Assembly (NCBI RefSeq): GCF_900172365.1
Contig: NZ_FWFJ01000006.1
Span: 57,776-121,775 of the forward strand
Direction of reading: 5' to 3'
DNA: 64,000 bases
From: Roseovarius gaetbuli
Lineage (GTDB): Bacteria; Pseudomonadota; Alphaproteobacteria; Rhodobacterales; Rhodobacteraceae
This document shows, one piece after another, positions 63,953 to 64,000 of the stretch. The notes under the pieces are model-generated. The model worked only from the letters and a program-made list of their open reading frames with translations, had not been told where the DNA came from and did no database searches. Every line of letters begins with the position of its first letter. Within the stretch, counting starts at the first letter, position 1. The position numbers and the translations under genes are program-made.

Positions 63953-64000
63953 CCTCAGAAAAATGAGCCGCAGCCGGGTCGGAGGCTCATTTTTCTGAGG
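63953..64000. repeat. 17-bp perfect inverted repeat at the window edge
   Basis: CCTCAGAAAAATGAGCC (63953-63969) is exactly complementary to 63984-64000, with a 14-nt spacer. It could be an intrinsic terminator (stem followed by a TTTTT run on the plus strand) or facing ends of another insertion element. The window ends on its last base, so this cannot be decided. Confidence 0.6.

Larger units (their letters stand above)
63129..64000 (+). mobile_element. IS1182-type insertion sequence, decayed and cut by window edge
   Basis: The left end GGCGTATTTTGTTGAAAAAC (63129-63148, then TC) begins 125 bases past the oxidase operon. It is followed by a transposase gene with a broken frame. The right end is outside the window or lost. 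Homology to the expected transposase stops at about 63877, after which the sequence differs, so the element was truncated or interrupted. Confidence 0.7.

Overview
The window comes from an alphaproteobacterium of the Rhodobacteraceae, most likely the Roseobacter side of that family. The DNA is GC-rich. It carries a GcrA cell-cycle regulator, the Rhodobacterales-type TCA cluster (mdh, sucCD, sucAB, lpd), ethylmalonyl-CoA pathway genes (mcl2, mch, meaB) and several TRAP transporters. Most of it is chromosomal core. I saw no rRNA or tRNA genes and no CRISPR array.

Layout. 1-7.7 kb: the end of lysA, a large DUF4175 membrane protein, an orphan glycine-betaine-type binding protein, a zinc-ribbon membrane protein, and the tightly coupled ftsE-ftsX-plsC operon. 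7.9-17.7 kb, minus strand: mdh > sucC > sucD > sucA > sucB > MAPEG protein > lpdA, with an 18-bp perfect inverted repeat in front of sucC. 17.9-30.6 kb: a TauE-type exporter, mcl2-nnrU-DUF1737-mch, a PiT phosphate transporter, a NUDIX hydrolase, hrpB, meaB, an M48 lipoprotein, a YigZ-like protein, a DUF6455 protein behind an FNR-type box, and a hemolysin III protein. 30.7-32.1 kb: an AT-richer accessory gene with a PD-(D/E)XK nuclease signature. 32.1-42.3 kb: rimO, an AsmA protein, an LpxL-like acyltransferase, a three-gene cobalt-type nitrile hydratase, a FliG-like protein, gcrA, an ABC-2 permease, a lipoprotein and an SDH-type protease. 42.3-43.5 kb: an AT-richer patch with a MITE-like element and a membrane cyclic-nucleotide-binding protein.

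43.5-63 kb is catabolic. It holds a leucine-dehydrogenase gene divergent from an Lrp regulator, then two TRAP operons in mirror image. Operon A (minus strand, 55.3-47.4 kb) has an N-formylglutamate-amidohydrolase-like enzyme, TRAP Q-M-P, a gamma-glutamyl-amine-synthetase-like enzyme, an aldehyde dehydrogenase and an iron alcohol dehydrogenase, beside an RpiR regulator. Operon B (plus strand, 57.3-63.0 kb) has TRAP Q-M-P and a three-subunit FAD/[2Fe-2S] oxidase of the opine/D-hydroxyproline/HCN-synthase type, beside a LysR regulator. The two regulator genes overlap tail to tail.

The right edge holds a decayed IS1182-type transposase. Its left end closely matches the terminal repeats of the MITE-like element at 42.3 kb.

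As a system, operon A reads as uptake, gamma-glutamylation of an amine, oxidation of an alcohol to aldehyde to acid, and hydrolytic release. Its TRAP binding protein lacks the arginine that normally pairs with a substrate carboxylate, so a non-carboxylate substrate such as an amino alcohol is plausible. This is inference from gene content and motifs, not a demonstrated pathway.
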